From a virus: a stretch of 24,547 bases of DNA. Position numbers and translations under genes: made by a program. Below the pieces are notes generated by a model. That model made no database searches and was not told the DNA's origin. It was given only the letters and a program-made list of their open reading frames with translations. The stretch's first letter is position 1, and the number at the start of each line of letters is the position of its first letter. Below are positions 8,601 to 15,339 of the stretch, one piece after another. The DNA is taken from positions 1-24,547 of the IMG/VR virus record IMGVR_UViG_3300014495_000011; one strand, 5' to 3'.

Positions 8601-10530
8601 GTGGACCCCAATCCTCCGTGACTACTTGCTGACGAAGGGCTACTTGGAGTTCCCTCCGGTCTCGGCCCGGTTCTTCAAGATGGAGTTCACCAACCTCGTG
8701 GCGCAGACCCTCCCGACGCTCGTGCCGATCACCAAGACGGCGAAGCAGCACTTCGGTCTCGGCGTAGGCACCGTGCAGGAGACACCGATCCCGCCGCTAG
8801 GCAACCCTGGTACCTCGGTACAGGGCACCGACGCCGCCATCGACCTGGCCAGCGAGATCTACTTCGAGGACTCGAACGTCGTCGTCAACCCGGTGGAGAC
8901 CCAATCCCCGACGATCATCCAGCCTACCTCGGTACAGACTGCCGCCGACATCGAGACGGCAGAACTGCTCGCCAACTCCGCATGGTACTGGCAGTACAAG
9001 GAGTTCGCCGTTGGCTCGACGGCGCCCCGCTTCGTCAACACGAGCGTGCACTACTACAACGAGACGATTGCCGTGCAGGCCGGACAGGTCAGCTACTTCG
9101 TGGGTCTCAACTCGATCTCCATCTACCGCCTCAACCCGAGCGCCGAGGACGACACCCGCATCTACGATGAGCCGTTCCTCGATGACGCCTACATCGCCAC
9201 CTCGCAGCTTCCCATGGAGCCGGGTGACGTGAACACGGTTGATGTCGACACGGACGACCTGCCGGAGTACGACCAGGGAGCACCGTACAACTCATCGACG
9301 CCGGTCTACGGCGTGCAGTTCGCCACCGTCCAGAGCGACCCCATCCAGATCGCCTGGGACGACGACTTCAGCGACCCGGCCATCCGACCTCCGTACAACT
9401 GGTCCGGCAGCACCGGCAACGAAGACTCCCCTGGCCCTCCGATCTCGCAGCCGTATCACTACCAGCCGAGCTACGTCGGGGACGCCCTCCTGACCTACCA
9501 GCCCAACCAGACGGTGCTCGTCTACCGCAATAGCGTCACGGCACCGCTTCCTGGCCCGAGCTTCGACGGCATCGTGGACCCGATTGTCTACCCGATCCAA
9601 GAAGAGATCGTCGTCGTCCCCGAAGTCGTGGCCCTCACGCCGGACATCGCCACCTTCGACTCACAGCCGGGCAGCACGTCGCCGGGCTACCTCGGACCGG
9701 GCATCCAGTTCGGTGGCCTAGCGAACGCACAGACCGACACACCGATGGGTGGCGTCATCTACGCCGCCGTCCGTCTGTCGACCAACGACACCCTCACCAC
9801 TCCCCTCTTCCTAGAGATCGTGGACGTGAACAGCAAGACCGTCGTCGCACAGCTTGAGGTCAACTGCGCTCCTAACCAGACGGTCGAGGCCTACGTCGGC
9901 TACGTCCTCGGGTCTCAGGTCGAGGCCGGTGGCCCGGTCATCGCCCGCATTGTTCAGTACGGCGGAGCCAACAACTCATGGATCGTGGACCGTCTGTCGA
10001 CCTTCCTCGACGCCTGGGTGTGGGAGTTCAGCGTGGACGGGGGCACCAACTGGGTGACGGCAGTCGGCGTCCGCAACAATGCCTACGGCATCATCACTTT
10101 CCCCACGCCCGGAACTCAGCTAGTATGGCGAGTAACGGGATGGGCACCAGGACTCCACCTGCACTGGCTCAGGGTGCGCCCTGCCTACAACGGTGTCCTC
10201 TCCGACGAGCCACTCGGCGTGATCCAGGGACCTAACCAGGGTGTCTTCGACCAGACGCCACCGATCAACCAGGACCCGTACTTCGCCGGGTGGAACAAGC
10301 CGGTTCCCTACTGGTGGTTCTCGCAGTCCTCCGACTATGCGATCCTCCCGCCACCGGGCACGCCTCTCTTCGGTCCGTACAGCAACGTGTACGAGCGAGA
10401 CGAGACCGAGACGCTCGACTTCTCCGACTCGCCTGCCTATCAGCAGACCCTCACCCGAGAGACCGAGGATACCCTCGAACTGTCGACGGGCGTCGGCGGC
10501 AGCGAGTATTCGACCGAGATCCTCCCCTAG
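5650..10530 (+). CDS. Giant baseplate/tail structural protein
   Basis: 1626 residues from GTG 5650, three bases after the J stop; GGAAG at ~5635 may be its ribosome site. The first ~200 residues are helical (MSRLRSFPEEVYTLLPTDN, NFYGAIFNITRTVNEQLP), and by order (W-J-next) occupy the place of P2 protein I, which links baseplate and fibres. Residues 203-226 hold three octad repeats with the pattern (S/T)WxxLExY. The remaining ~1400 residues are beta-rich with recurrent Asn/Asp/Gly/Pro loops and several segments resembling jelly-roll/discoidin-like folds (for example SARFFKMEFTNL near residue 1005, and WVWEFSVDGGTNWVTAVGV near 1456). No enzymatic motif is seen. It probably forms peripheral baseplate or adsorption structures. 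Exact domain homology was not testable here. Confidence 0.65.
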   Translation: MTTVYSNPGGSFNLSPLLSPAQATDPASLLTLQAPPTAPTNDNLTVVTSPLNIPPGIMSRLRSFPEEVYTLLPTDNLTKLLKVMLGDAGAGQLRKFGTLARMGTYLQGANFYDLDNFYGAIFNITRTVNEQLPLNPYTDLGTADTWSSIKGYDASFRSRIDQLGKAISFGPSAIGMELVAEAILQVPCSIYESWRLADIDAGSWAALETYSWSALEAYTWTELEALSSSETAGYTNRKVFTVVPHRPITPEEDFALRKVLNILKPADAVLLIDDAGFSVATPITLRGVYADSEYWELIEGVIPNPAYSDFYSLDSEVLPGGFRELLRPSFTEYQGEQITYGGDIIGVSAYDTNDAGDITATQVIDAYTFHDGTTIYYPPSLAIAPRFFSLSGRYVSDAILQGAPYSNDPSNTPNGEDNPLMGLYVDGIPIDSLITALNVPGTVNALGINAPGQRFWSTPPRLATDDTTEVLDISLVAARLVNNLTFAIAHYPQSVQVQTFNPSTGYWSTIWTQKIYDSVPSVLSIADTVAHQHPQHPEDNWDTFTLNIPPTLMSEIRIVLQRLPVGKPPVTAQISLAPVVGGGPTVVTVPVPYSLGIQDFALGYNVSQESDLPAQPIITTDALGSQVEFIPRFEVADNAINGGTVPWRSSPQPTADSVVNFYVDTRDITGNAQLINQIFIDPLYLGPHCTVYYSDESTADLGFPAEATDILPPNIILSPNDAIYPTGVAVPYVTGLVFDSVNPSAVAIENLPIQFNPAENWWMSVEFRPNFASVDASGETLADLGNGMALFLTTADGVGALGLTYNDYEDQLLVPNISFGAGQTLVATVAYFAETTGEFAAGLYLFYNGNNPTIIEQANLSEGRIVQPDVFPIFSSRFSTGGWSVSAPGPILSAYPQPTQIWFGDTEENMFAPPANLTIIGMVLKQTALDYSDLTRFPSGTNAYTTVGGLDTANAILYFNILNVTDANPYGFEGGPGDFYELLTWTPILRDYLLTKGYLEFPPVSARFFKMEFTNLVAQTLPTLVPITKTAKQHFGLGVGTVQETPIPPLGNPGTSVQGTDAAIDLASEIYFEDSNVVVNPVETQSPTIIQPTSVQTAADIETAELLANSAWYWQYKEFAVGSTAPRFVNTSVHYYNETIAVQAGQVSYFVGLNSISIYRLNPSAEDDTRIYDEPFLDDAYIATSQLPMEPGDVNTVDVDTDDLPEYDQGAPYNSSTPVYGVQFATVQSDPIQIAWDDDFSDPAIRPPYNWSGSTGNEDSPGPPISQPYHYQPSYVGDALLTYQPNQTVLVYRNSVTAPLPGPSFDGIVDPIVYPIQEEIVVVPEVVALTPDIATFDSQPGSTSPGYLGPGIQFGGLANAQTDTPMGGVIYAAVRLSTNDTLTTPLFLEIVDVNSKTVVAQLEVNCAPNQTVEAYVGYVLGSQVEAGGPVIARIVQYGGANNSWIVDRLSTFLDAWVWEFSVDGGTNWVTAVGVRNNAYGIITFPTPGTQLVWRVTGWAPGLHLHWLRVRPAYNGVLSDEPLGVIQGPNQGVFDQTPPINQDPYFAGWNKPVPYWWFSQSSDYAILPPPGTPLFGPYSNVYERDETETLDFSDSPAYQQTLTRETEDTLELSTGVGGSEYSTEILP
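6256..6327 (+). repeat. Three 24-nt coding repeats (WxxLE octads)
   Basis: Three consecutive 24-base units starting at 6256, 6280 and 6304 encode SWAALETY, SWSALEAY and TWTELEAL. Similar tryptophan-rich WxxLE octads occur in tail proteins of Gram-positive phages. Here they separate the helical N-terminal part from the beta-rich body of the giant protein. Confidence 0.8.
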
Positions 10531-10573
10531 CGCTCGAATCTCCGACTAAGAGGTAGAGACCGAAGGAGATGGC

Positions 10574-11362
10574 ATGACCGAGACCGTAACCCGCATCCAT
10601 GAGATTGTAGACCCGGACCACCGAACTGGTCGCCATATCCAGCGAGGTCCCATCTTCGATGCCCACGTGGCCGAGAAGACCGGCACAGCCCTGGCCAATG
10701 CCACCTACGACCGCCAGTGCGCTCCATTCGATCAGGGCAGCATCGGCTCCTGTACAGGCAACGCCTCCGCTGGCGCCCTCATGACCACCCCTCTCTTCGT
10801 GGCGACCCGTGCCTTCACCGAGGTGACCGCCGTCGAGATCTACTCCGAGGGCACCTTCTTCAACGGAACGCCGAACGACTACTACCCGCCGAACGACACC
10901 GGCTCCTCTGGCCCCGCCGTGGCGCAGGGTCTCGAAGTCCTCGGTCTCGTGTCGAGCTACACCCATGCCGTCGACCTTCAGGGCGCCCAGGAGGGTCTAC
11001 AGACCTCGCCGGGCATCTTCGGGATCTCCTGGTACACCTCCTTCGACACCCCGCTCCCGACCGGCGAGTGCCCCCTCACTCCCGGCGCCACCGTTCGAGG
11101 TGGCCACGAGATCCAGTCGTGGCAGCTTGACATGGAGAACCAGCGAGTCTGGTTCTGGCAGTCCTGGGGCGCCACGTGGGGCGGTCTCGGCAATGGCCAG
11201 TTCTGGCTCAGCTTCTCCACCCTCAACTCTCTCTTCCAAGAGCAGGCCGATGTCACGTTCTTCGTTGGCACGCAGCAAGTCAACCCCGGCCCCCTCACCA
11301 ATCCCAACGCACAGCCCGCCGCTCCTCGGACCCTCTGCCAGCGCATCAAGAGCATCTTCTAA
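10574..11362 (+). CDS. Papain-fold (C1-type) cysteine peptidase-like protein
   Basis: 262 residues, start ATG 10574 with AAGGAG at 10563-10568. The motifs follow the bacterial/phage C1 family: Gln54 and Cys60 in DQGSIGSCTGNAS (oxyanion Gln and nucleophile), His178 in RGGHEI, and the block WFWQSWGATWGGLGNGQFWL (193-212), corresponding to the usual NSWG..WG..G. At the catalytic Asn position the residue is Gln196. No signal peptide or membrane segment is visible. It is the last large gene of the tail module, so it may be a virion protein acting on host surface proteins during adsorption, or a processing protease. The substrate is not known. The Asn-to-Gln change leaves activity uncertain, since in papain this Asn only orients the His. 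Confidence 0.75.
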   Translation: MTETVTRIHEIVDPDHRTGRHIQRGPIFDAHVAEKTGTALANATYDRQCAPFDQGSIGSCTGNASAGALMTTPLFVATRAFTEVTAVEIYSEGTFFNGTPNDYYPPNDTGSSGPAVAQGLEVLGLVSSYTHAVDLQGAQEGLQTSPGIFGISWYTSFDTPLPTGECPLTPGATVRGGHEIQSWQLDMENQRVWFWQSWGATWGGLGNGQFWLSFSTLNSLFQEQADVTFFVGTQQVNPGPLTNPNAQPAAPRTLCQRIKSIF

Positions 11363-11375
11363 GGAAGGATACAGA

Positions 11376-11450
11376 ATGTCTCCATTCCTCATTCTCGTAG
11401 TCGTGGTGCTCATCCTGGGTGGCCTCGTACTCGCAAAGAAACTATTGTAA
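11376..11450 (+). CDS. 24-residue single-span membrane peptide
   Basis: ATG 11376 to TAA 11448-11450 encodes 24 residues: a short N-terminus, a run of ~17 hydrophobic residues (FLILVVVVLILGGLVLA) and the basic tail KKLL. A strong ribosome site AAGGAAGGA (11361-11369) overlaps the stop of the peptidase-like gene, which supports real translation and coupling to it. The topology predicted from charge is N-out, C-in. The role is unknown; a small lysis accessory or membrane-modulating peptide is conceivable, but nothing in the sequence proves it. Confidence 0.65.
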   Translation: MSPFLILVVVVLILGGLVLAKKLL

Positions 11451-11475
11451 CCCAAAGGTGAGCATCTGATCCAAG

Positions 11476-11610
11476 ATGATGTGGTTCTACGGCATTGTGC
11501 ATCTCGAAGAAGAGCATGATGAGGTGGAAGACCACAGCCCGGATGTCCTTCACAAGACATGGCCACCAAGAGGATGTACGAAGTGCAATCCGCATTCCGC
11601 TACTTCCTAG
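11476..11610 (+). CDS. Possible small protein, 44 residues
   Basis: ATG 11476 (or 11479) to TAG 11608-11610 encodes a short acidic/His-rich peptide (HLEEEHDEVEDH) with one CxxC (CTKC) near the end. AAAGGTGAG at 11454-11462 lies 13 bases upstream, rather far for a ribosome site. The reading frame overlaps the next ORF by 52 bases. It fills an otherwise empty 100-base gap, but coding evidence is weak. Confidence 0.25.
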   Translation: MMWFYGIVHLEEEHDEVEDHSPDVLHKTWPPRGCTKCNPHSATS

Positions 11611-11741
11611 TCACCTGGGTGGAGGAGGGTGAAGCGAAGGAACATCGCTTCTCCATGGGTCAGGCCGCTCTAGCCTTCGTCGTCCTCATGGAAGGTCGGG
11701 GCTTCGAAGTCGAGTTGACGAGGGTCACAGACCGGGTGTAA
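11559..11741 (+). CDS. Small hypothetical protein, 60 residues
   Basis: 60 residues from ATG 11559 (no upstream start codon exists in frame before a TGA at 11520; Met6 at 11574 is the alternative). The amino-acid pattern looks protein-like: a beta strand (AFRYFLVTWVEEGE), a helix (SMGQAALAFVVLMEGR), and a final strand (FEVELTRV), i.e. a small alpha/beta fold. No family was recognised, and no good ribosome site precedes it. It closes the tail-side gene block before the mobile-nuclease region. Confidence 0.5.
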   Translation: MATKRMYEVQSAFRYFLVTWVEEGEAKEHRFSMGQAALAFVVLMEGRGFEVELTRVTDRV

Positions 11742-11763
11742 GCTGGTAAGTTTGCTCCGACTG

Positions 11764-11778
11764 TGGTACCATGGTACC
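11764..11778 (+). promoter_or_regulatory. Predicted extended -10 promoter overlapping a perfect palindrome
   Basis: TGG-TACCAT (11764-11772) is an extended -10 pattern, followed 10 bases later by ATG 11783 of the GIY-YIG gene. The -10 lies inside the perfect 14-nt palindrome GGTACCATGGTACC (11765-11778). No convincing -35 is present. If this is the promoter, the nearly leaderless mRNA would begin around 11779, and translation would start at ATG 11783 rather than ATG 11771. Confidence 0.35.
11765..11778. repeat. Perfect 14-nt palindrome GGTACCATGGTACC
   Basis: The sequence reads the same on both strands, and a 12-of-14 match (GGTATCATGGTATG) occurs on the minus strand at 15352-15339, again at the start of a gene. 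It could be a dimeric regulator site covering the promoter. Confidence 0.6.
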
Positions 11779-12364
11779 CCTCATGGGACTATCACCAGCG
11801 GAGAGACAGGCTGAGATCTACCTCATCACCACTCCGGGGTACTGGTATGTCGGTTGCACTACAGTGGGGTACAAGCAACGTCTCCGTCAACATAGTGCTG
11901 CTAGTAGTGGATGTGTGCGCTTGCGAGACAAGATCCGAGAGTTGGGTCTCAAGGCTTTTACTGTCTCAGTGCTCGAAACGGTCAGAAGAGAGGATGCTCA
12001 TGAGGCCGAACTAAGATGGTACTACTACTTTCTTGATCTCAATCACGGTGAGAATCTCAACTCTCATCGTCCGGGTGCTTACCCCGAACCCACTCCCGAG
12101 CGTAATGCCAAACTCAGCAGAGCGCTCAAAGGACGAGTATTCACTGAAGCATCTCGTCAACGTATGAGCGTGGCCGCTCAAGGCAATACGAGTCACCTGG
12201 GCATAACCCACACCGAAGAGGCCCGGTATCGGATGGGTACCTTCCATCGAGCTAAGACACACTGCCCTCAACTCCACCCATATGATGATAATAATACCTA
12301 TATCACCAAGGATGGTAAGCGTCAGTGTAGGACATGTGCTCGTGAGAGAGCAAGAGCATCATGA
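11771..12364 (+). CDS. GIY-YIG homing-type endonuclease
   Basis: 197 residues (193 if ATG 11783 is used). The catalytic domain shows the two signature strands: EIYLIT (15-20, GIY position) and YWYVGCT (24-30, YIG position). They are followed by a conserved Arg (R37) and the putative metal-binding Glu in HEAELRWYYYF (77-87). Downstream are three NUMOD3-like DNA-binding repeats (TPERNAKLSRALKG 108-121, TEASRQRMSVAAQG 125-138, HTEEARYRMG 147-156). The C-terminus is a zinc finger (C165, H169, C186, C189 in CPQLHP...NTYITKDGKRQCRTC) typical of phage HNH/GIY homing enzymes. The codons are A/T-rich at third positions compared with the tail genes. Its last four bases (ATGA) overlap the SNF2-like helicase. 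It is a probable free-standing homing nuclease that spreads itself by cutting phages lacking it. Confidence 0.85.
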   Translation: MVPLMGLSPAERQAEIYLITTPGYWYVGCTTVGYKQRLRQHSAASSGCVRLRDKIRELGLKAFTVSVLETVRREDAHEAELRWYYYFLDLNHGENLNSHRPGAYPEPTPERNAKLSRALKGRVFTEASRQRMSVAAQGNTSHLGITHTEEARYRMGTFHRAKTHCPQLHPYDDNNTYITKDGKRQCRTCARERARAS

Positions 12365-13923
12365 GTCTGTGGCGAGACGAGAACCAGATGTTCCCTTTCC
12401 AGGCTACTCATATTGCCGAGGCTTACCAGAAGAGTGTTACTTTGCTTGCGTGGGACACCGGCTGTGGGAAAAGTATTGGAGCACTTGCTCTTGCTTGTTT
12501 GCAGTTGGAGGCGGGGATAATCAATAAGGTGGTCTTGGTATGTGAAGCAAACAAGATGGTCCAAGACGAGTGGCCCGCTTCTATTGAGAAGTTTACGTCG
12601 ATTGACTATCAAGTTTATCATGGTACTCCGAAGAAACGGGCCAAGATGCGCACCAATCTGCCCACGATGATCTTGACGACGTTTGATGTGGTGAAGCGTG
12701 ACGCCGCCATCTTTCCGGCCAAGAAGAACAGCCGCTCGGTCCCGACGCCCGGCCCGCTGCTCGATGTCCTCGCCGGGCAGAAGACGCTCATCATCCTCGA
12801 TGAGACCACCCGCATCGCCAACCGGTCGAGCGGCAACCACAAGGCCATGAAGCTCTTCATCGAGACGATGATGGCGGAGGCCGAGTGCAAGGTACTCGCC
12901 ATGACGGCCACACCGATGGAGCGGGACCCCTCCTCCCTCTACGACCTCGGACGTATCCTGACGCCGGACACCATGCCGACCGTCTCCGACTTCGAGCATG
13001 ACTACGTGGCGACATGGGACATCTTCCGCAAGCCCGCCCGGTACAAGAACCTCAACCCCGGCAACTGTGCCAAGGGCGTCGAGCCGTTCAGCGAGCGCTT
13101 CAACGCCATCCTCCTGCGCAAGCGCAAGACGGACGCCGATGTGGTCGACTTCTTCCCGAAGCGCCGAGAGATGCCGCCTACCTTCGTCCGGCTGGGGAAG
13201 GCCCACCAGCAGTTCTACGACACCGTGAGGGACATCGGACTGTCGGTGCCCGAGTTCGAGCAGCGCAAGTATGTGACGGTCCTCCGGCAGATCGCAGCCA
13301 ACCCCTTGAGCCTCACCCTGGCCCAGGGCGAGATTGCCCGTGCCATCGTAGACTACGTGTCCCCGGCAGGCCTTCAGGCCATGGGGTCGGCCAAGACGGA
13401 CAGGATGATGGAATGGCTCCGTACCGTGGTAGAGGAGCAGGGTGAGCAGGCAGTCGTGTTCACCTACTTCGCCTCGACCGTCCTGCCTCTCCTCAGCGAT
13501 CACATAGGAGGGTATGGGTGGACGCATTCGGTCAACAAGGGGGATATGAGCCTGACGGCCCGTAACGCCTCTATACGCAGCTTCAGGGCGGGCGAGACGC
13601 AGATCTTCCTCACCTCCGACGCCGGGGCCAAGGGGATCAACCTTCCCGAGGCTGCTTACCTCCTCCACTACGAGCGACCACCCCTCCACAGCCTCCTCAT
13701 CCAGCGGGCCGACCGCATCCACCGGATCGACTCGCAGAAGGAGTCGGTATGGATGGATAGCCTCGTGGCCCGTGACACCATCGAGGAGGGTCTGTACAAC
13801 CTCAACCTACGCCGGAACGACTGGTCCGACAAGCTCCTCGGAGACGACGAAGCAGCCGAGATGGAGTGGGTCTCTGCTGCTGACAGAAGAGCGCTATTGA
13901 AGATCGGCAAGGCGTCGTCGTGA
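12361..13923 (+). CDS. SNF2-family (superfamily 2) helicase/ATPase
   Basis: 520 residues. Motif I is DTGCGKS (32-38), motif II (Walker B) is LIILDETT (143-150), and motif III is TAT (182-184). Motif IV-like strands AVVFTYF (364-370), motif V SDAGAKGINL (419-428) and the Arg-finger motif VI QRADRIHRI (448-456) follow, the last as in Snf2 helicases. Such phage proteins use ATP to move along duplex DNA and have roles in replication, recombination or anti-defence; the specific role is unknown. The ATG lies in the ATGA overlap with the GIY-YIG nuclease, so translation is coupled. By eye, ~44 of the first 100 codons end in A/T, compared with ~4 of the 60-odd codons after residue 120, which marks a compositional boundary. 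The last 30 bases overlap the reverse-strand HNH gene. Confidence 0.85.
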   Translation: MSLWRDENQMFPFQATHIAEAYQKSVTLLAWDTGCGKSIGALALACLQLEAGIINKVVLVCEANKMVQDEWPASIEKFTSIDYQVYHGTPKKRAKMRTNLPTMILTTFDVVKRDAAIFPAKKNSRSVPTPGPLLDVLAGQKTLIILDETTRIANRSSGNHKAMKLFIETMMAEAECKVLAMTATPMERDPSSLYDLGRILTPDTMPTVSDFEHDYVATWDIFRKPARYKNLNPGNCAKGVEPFSERFNAILLRKRKTDADVVDFFPKRREMPPTFVRLGKAHQQFYDTVRDIGLSVPEFEQRKYVTVLRQIAANPLSLTLAQGEIARAIVDYVSPAGLQAMGSAKTDRMMEWLRTVVEEQGEQAVVFTYFASTVLPLLSDHIGGYGWTHSVNKGDMSLTARNASIRSFRAGETQIFLTSDAGAKGINLPEAAYLLHYERPPLHSLLIQRADRIHRIDSQKESVWMDSLVARDTIEEGLYNLNLRRNDWSDKLLGDDEAAEMEWVSAADRRALLKIGKASS

Positions 13924-14349
13924 AGCCCATGCCCGCTTTCCGTTTTCGCTGCGAGTCACTTGTTCGAGGTGCTCAGGATTGCAACAAGCTTTCACCTCGC
14001 AGAGATGATCTACCTTCAAGCCTTCCTTCAACTCGATTCCATGCAGAGTAAGGCTAAACCGATGGACCATCATGACACGACCGTTAATCATAATACTGCC
14101 ATATCCAGCCCCTATAATACATCTTGTCCAAAGCCAACAGGGAGAAGTGATACCTCGCAGAGCCGCCAGAGTATGAGCAGCAGGGATCGGACCCTCCTTG
14201 ACCGAAGACCAGAATCTAGCTCGATCATCTCCCACGATCCTAACGGGAGCTATAGGGTCTCCATGGCGCAGCCAACGGGTATGGTGTTTTGAACACCAAC
14301 CACGGGCATGGACCTTCTTGTCACATTGTGGTACCGTACAGAGTTTCAT
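13894..14349 (-). CDS. HNH homing-type endonuclease, reverse strand
   Basis: 151 residues from the ATG whose complement is CAT 14347-14349; the frame is open 29 codons further, but that extension lacks family features. The N-terminal zinc knuckle is C4, C9, C19, H22 (CTVPQCDKKVHARGWCSKHH), followed by WLRHGDP. A CWLWTR segment (71-76) precedes the HNH motif: H96 (VHRFSL), D114-H115 (VDHLC), and N124 with H127 (CCNPEHLEQV). This layout is that of phage HNH_3-type homing nucleases. It is one of only two minus-strand genes in the window, and its 3' end overlaps the SNF2-like helicase end by 30 bases in convergent orientation. It has its own predicted promoter at its start. This suggests independent insertion into the intergenic space after the helicase. 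Confidence 0.8.
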   Translation of the reverse strand: MKLCTVPQCDKKVHARGWCSKHHTRWLRHGDPIAPVRIVGDDRARFWSSVKEGPIPAAHTLAALRGITSPCWLWTRCIIGAGYGSIMINGRVMMVHRFSLTLHGIELKEGLKVDHLCEVKACCNPEHLEQVTRSENGKRAWASRRRLADLQ

Positions 14350-14366
14350 ACCACCAAGTATAGCAC
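14350..14366 (-). promoter_or_regulatory. Predicted extended -10 promoter of the reverse HNH gene
   Basis: On the minus strand, TG-C-TATACT (the -10 hexamer reads 14362 to 14357) is 5/6 to TATAAT with the extended TGn. It ends seven bases before the ATG, so the transcript would begin at about 14350, one base from the start codon (leaderless). No good -35 is visible. Confidence 0.45.
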
Positions 14367-14423
14367 ATGTTTCATATCCGCAGCAGATCGCAGGGACCTC
14401 CTGCGCATAGGAAAGGCAAGCTA

Positions 14424-14771
14424 ATGGCAGAAGCAAGCATGACGGACAAGCTCAAGAGTCTCGTATCAGAGGCCCTCGACAAGTACAGCCATGGAGATCA
14501 GGTCGATTGGGACATCGGTTCCGGCATGGGTCCGAACAACCAACTGTTCCACTTCCTCACCCTGGTGGTCCCGAGTCCTGTGCTCGGTGAGAACATCATG
14601 GCTGGCGGTGTCATCGGTGGGGCCAACAACATCGACGGCTCTAAGATCGACACCATGGTCAACCAAGCTCTAGAGCAGATCCGTGCGGCCCGCACGCAGA
14701 AGCTCAACGAGAGCTTGGCTCAGGTTCCGGTGACGGAGACGGCGAGCGGCCTAGTTCTCCCAGGGCAATGA
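14424..14771 (+). CDS. Hypothetical protein, 115 residues
   Basis: ATG 14424 is chosen because AGGAAAGG (14409-14416) sits upstream at good spacing; the frame is open back to ATG 14367, but the added residues are not protein-like. The protein has a helical N-terminus (MTDKLKSLVSEALDKY), a beta-hairpin-like centre (GPNNQLFHFLTLVVPSPV), a glycine-rich turn, and a C-terminal helix (IDTMVNQALEQIRAARTQKL). No family was recognised. It is coupled by an ATGA overlap to the following gene. Confidence 0.7.
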   Translation: MAEASMTDKLKSLVSEALDKYSHGDQVDWDIGSGMGPNNQLFHFLTLVVPSPVLGENIMAGGVIGGANNIDGSKIDTMVNQALEQIRAARTQKLNESLAQVPVTETASGLVLPGQ

Positions 14772-15088
14772 TCCGCAACCTCATCGAGGTCGTAGACGAC
14801 ATCGTTCGAGGGACGCTAGCCGCTCACGTCACGAGGGACGACGACCTCGACTACGCCATCAACGTCTTCACCGAGACGGCTCTGGTCGGCGGAGAGAAGG
14901 GAATGAGCGTCGTCCAGACTCAGTGCCTTGGTATCTGGCTCATCCTCGAAACCGAGCACGAGAGGCTATCGACTCGATGGTCATGTGCCATCGAGGACTG
15001 GACTGAGGAAGCGATCCGGTCGGAGTTGGTCACGGTGTGGGATGCGCTCGTGGTACACCGCATGGAGCAAGACCTGAAGCGCAGCTAG
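14768..15088 (+). CDS. Hypothetical protein, 106 residues
   Basis: It starts at ATG 14768, inside the ATGA overlap with the upstream gene's stop, so translation is coupled. It is predicted mainly helical and acidic (LIEVVDDIVRG, DDLDYAINVFTETALV, ERLSTRWSCAIEDWTEEAIRSELVTVWDALVV). No catalytic or metal-binding motif is visible and no family was recognised. Its TAG shares the palindromic CTAG (15085-15088) with the stop of the minus-strand gene beyond it. Confidence 0.7.
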   Translation: MIRNLIEVVDDIVRGTLAAHVTRDDDLDYAINVFTETALVGGEKGMSVVQTQCLGIWLILETEHERLSTRWSCAIEDWTEEAIRSELVTVWDALVVHRMEQDLKRS

Positions 15089-15339
15089 CCAGCGATGTCG
15101 ATCCCGCTGATCTGAGCCTTCACCCAGTAGTCGCCGGGATTCTGACAGAGGCAGTTGCGGCTGTCGGGGATGTTCCACGTCGACACCGCATGACAGAGAC
15201 CAACCGTGTGGAGATCTCGACAGTGGCCACAGTGGAAGCAGATGTCGGTGACATCCTTGGCGTCCAGACTGACCTCGTTCTTCTGCCACCACTCCTTGCG
15301 CATGGGTCTAGGTGATGGTGGGGAAGCTCCGGTGGCCAC
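15085..15339 (-). CDS. Small zinc-binding protein, reverse strand
   Basis: 84 residues from GTG 15339, or 72 from the in-frame ATG 15303, where the coding bias becomes clean. The Cys/His pattern C34-xx-C37-x-H39-C40-xxx-H44-xxxx-C49...C63-x-C65 (CFHCGHCRDLHTVGLC, then CLC) resembles a recurring small actinophage zinc protein of the type CxxCGH...H...C...CxC. Minus-strand codons are strongly G/C-ending, which favours this frame over the opposite-strand ORF at 15037-15315. The function is unknown. It converges on the 106-residue gene with a four-base stop overlap and has its own predicted promoter. Confidence 0.6.
   Translation of the reverse strand: MATGASPPSPRPMRKEWWQKNEVSLDAKDVTDICFHCGHCRDLHTVGLCHAVSTWNIPDSRNCLCQNPGDYWVKAQISGIDIAG

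Noticed and set aside
12322-13722. 466-codon open frame on the minus strand
   Set aside because: It lies opposite the SNF2-like helicase, whose motifs are unambiguous. The frame is open because of the G/C-rich third positions of the plus-strand gene, and its protein has no recognisable fold.
14367-14423. Upstream extension of the 115-residue protein from ATG 14367
   Set aside because: The added residues are not protein-like, and a good ribosome site points to ATG 14424.
15037-15315. 92-codon plus-strand frame opposite the minus zinc gene
   Set aside because: It looks partly protein-like, but the opposite strand has a coherent Cys/His zinc pattern, better G/C third positions and a promoter at its start; both cannot easily be real.
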